Shown one piece after another: positions 21,464 through 22,612 of a stretch of 22,612 bases of DNA. The translations under genes were made by a program, and so were the position numbers. Source of the stretch: Aphodosoma sp045600865 (lineage in GTDB: Bacteria > Bacteroidota > Bacteroidia > Bacteroidales > Paludibacteraceae); contig JAZRYS010000216.1 in NCBI GenBank assembly GCA_045600865.1, positions 1-22,612 on the forward strand, given 5' to 3'. Position 1 is the stretch's first letter. Each line of letters begins with the position of its first letter. Below the pieces are notes generated by a model that saw only the letters and a list, made by a program, of their open reading frames with translations, made no database searches and was not told the origin of the DNA.

Positions 21464-22612
21464 TTGTATTTGGCGGTCTTTTCGTACATCTGCGATTCGT
21501 CGTTGAATGTGATGTAGCCACGGTTTAGCCAGACACTGAGCATGTGCTTTGAGCTCTCTGTATCGAGATTGGCCTGCTTGCGCATCTGCTGGGCATCGTC
21601 AAGAGTAAAGATATCCGGCAGACGTGTGAGCATATTCACCCTTCCTGACTTTTTTCTTGGACGGGAACTGATGCGCGCTTCCTGGATTGCTTCTCCGAAG
21701 AAGTAGTTCTTGCACCAGAGGTCATAATCAAGGCTCCATTCACAGAATTCATCTATGCTCTTTTCCCAGGTCATGTCGTTGGCGATATATAAGACCATAG
21801 CCTTCATGTAGGCTATTGTCACTGCACGATAGGCAAACTCCTGATAGATTATGTCTTCGGTTTGAAGAGCAATCTCAGTGCACTTCTGCTGCAAACGTTT
21901 TGCCATTGTCAGAGCCTGAGGACATGAGACCTCGCCTTTGCAAAGGTTCAAGTTTGTGATGAAAGGTTTCAGCTCAGCGGCATACTGATCATCGTAATCA
22001 CCATACTTAAACTCTTTAGACTCATCACTGATGATGGTGCAGAAGTTGACACGTGATAGAGTTCCGTCAATCAGTCTGTTACGAAAGAAATCTTTTCCCT
22101 TTTCTATCGTTGAAGAGGCATTCCAATTCCATCTTAATGGCAGCAATGCAGTAATTGACTGTAAGCCTACACGTTCCTGACCATACGTGCCATTGTCGAA
22201 GCAAAGGCAGATTATCTTGCCGACATCCTTTGTGCCGTTTGTCTGAAGCTGTTTCAGCAGGTCAAGCTCTTCAAGGTTCGTGTAGATGTATTTGCCGTTG
22301 GCGTCTTTTAGTCGCTGCACGAAGGCAGCATTTGTCATATCTGTCACCAGCATCTGAACACAGAGATCTTCCGGACGTTTTGGCTTTTCTTTGTTCGAGC
22401 CTTTGGTGCCAACTGCATCTTTCCACTCCTGTTCACGACGGCGATTGATGTCATCACGCTCCTTGATGTCAGCCATGATATACTCGATTGGCTTGTTCAC
22501 AGAAGCCTTGCCTGACGACTGGCGGGCCATATTCACACACATGAAAGTAGCCTCTTTCTTTGTGCCGTCGATAAGGCGGAAATTGACATCCGAAAGGTGT
22601 GTTGCCAAAGCA
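21451..22612 (-). CDS. DUF3987-like protein, 3' part only
   Basis: The frame is open to the right edge, and the visible 386 residues are the C-terminal part of a larger protein. No start codon is called, because the only candidate near the edge is an internal TTG. SSGKASVNKPIEYIMADI near residue 33 and the KDFFRNRLIDGTLSRVNF segment near residue 196 resemble the DUF3987 proteins of Bacteroidales. Those often carry an N-terminal VirE or primase-like domain and occur in mobile or repeated loci. The last 60 residues look like a winged-helix end (ARKK...MLTRLPDIFTLDDAQQMRK...). Catalytic motifs of a helicase cannot be confirmed from this fragment. It is on the same strand as rpsL, with a terminator hairpin between them. 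Confidence 0.65.
   Translation of the reverse strand, partial: ALATHLSDVNFRLIDGTKKEATFMCVNMARQSSGKASVNKPIEYIMADIKERDDINRRREQEWKDAVGTKGSNKEKPKRPEDLCVQMLVTDMTNAAFVQRLKDANGKYIYTNLEELDLLKQLQTNGTKDVGKIICLCFDNGTYGQERVGLQSITALLPLRWNWNASSTIEKGKDFFRNRLIDGTLSRVNFCTIISDESKEFKYGDYDDQYAAELKPFITNLNLCKGEVSCPQALTMAKRLQQKCTEIALQTEDIIYQEFAYRAVTIAYMKAMVLYIANDMTWEKSIDEFCEWSLDYDLWCKNYFFGEAIQEARISSRPRKKSGRVNMLTRLPDIFTLDDAQQMRKQANLDTESSKHMLSVWLNRGYITFNDESQMYEKTAKYKNAS

Overview
The window comes from a member of the Bacteroidales, most likely a Prevotella relative. The evidence is the set of ribosomal proteins, with zinc-free forms of S14 and L36, an extended L17, and rpmJ, infA and map lying between secY and rpsM. 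Further evidence is promoters of the Bacteroidetes type (TTTG, 19-20 bases, TAnnTTTG), start codons that mostly lack a Shine-Dalgarno sequence, a BspA-like repeat protein with a type IX secretion sorting domain, and a DUF3987-like gene. The genus is an inference.

Positions 3065-21225 hold one long leftward (minus-strand) cluster that joins the classical str, S10, spc and alpha operons. In transcription order it reads rpsL, rpsG, fusA, rpsJ, rplC, rplD, rplW, rplB, rpsS, rplV, rpsC, rplP, rpmC, rpsQ, rplN, rplX, rplE, rpsN, rpsH, rplF, rplR, rpsE, rpmD, rplO, secY, map, infA, rpmJ, rpsM, rpsK, rpsD, rpoA, rplQ. A clear promoter precedes rpsL and a strong terminator follows rplQ. A second complete promoter overlaps the rpsJ stop codon and should start a separate rplC transcript. 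A third match lies inside rplD. Most genes are packed within 30 bases of each other. The five widest gaps (rpsL-rpsG, fusA-rpsJ, rpsJ-rplC, rpsN-rpsH, infA-rpmJ) each contain possible RNA secondary structure, and they fall at or near the borders where other bacteria place feedback control by ribosomal proteins.

Positions 1-3064, left of the cluster, hold two rightward genes. One is a BspA-like leucine-rich-repeat surface protein whose 5' end looks damaged. The other is a small lipoprotein with a duplicated HxH motif, followed by a 15-bp terminator hairpin. Positions 2716-3064 contain hairpins but no gene I can support. A leftward promoter-like box at the left edge points out of the window.

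Positions 21226-22612, right of the cluster, hold the rpsL promoter and leader, a hairpin at the end of the neighbouring gene, and the 3' part of a DUF3987-like gene that runs off the right edge. In many bacteria rpoBC lies just before rpsL; here it does not.

The genes in the cluster supply the core of both ribosomal subunits, the RNA polymerase alpha subunit, elongation factor G, initiation factor IF-1, the Sec channel and methionine aminopeptidase. I found no CRISPR array, tRNA, rRNA or intact insertion sequence. The least ordinary content is the set of candidate regulatory RNA regions in the cluster and the three Shine-Dalgarno sites in an otherwise leaderless-looking series of starts.
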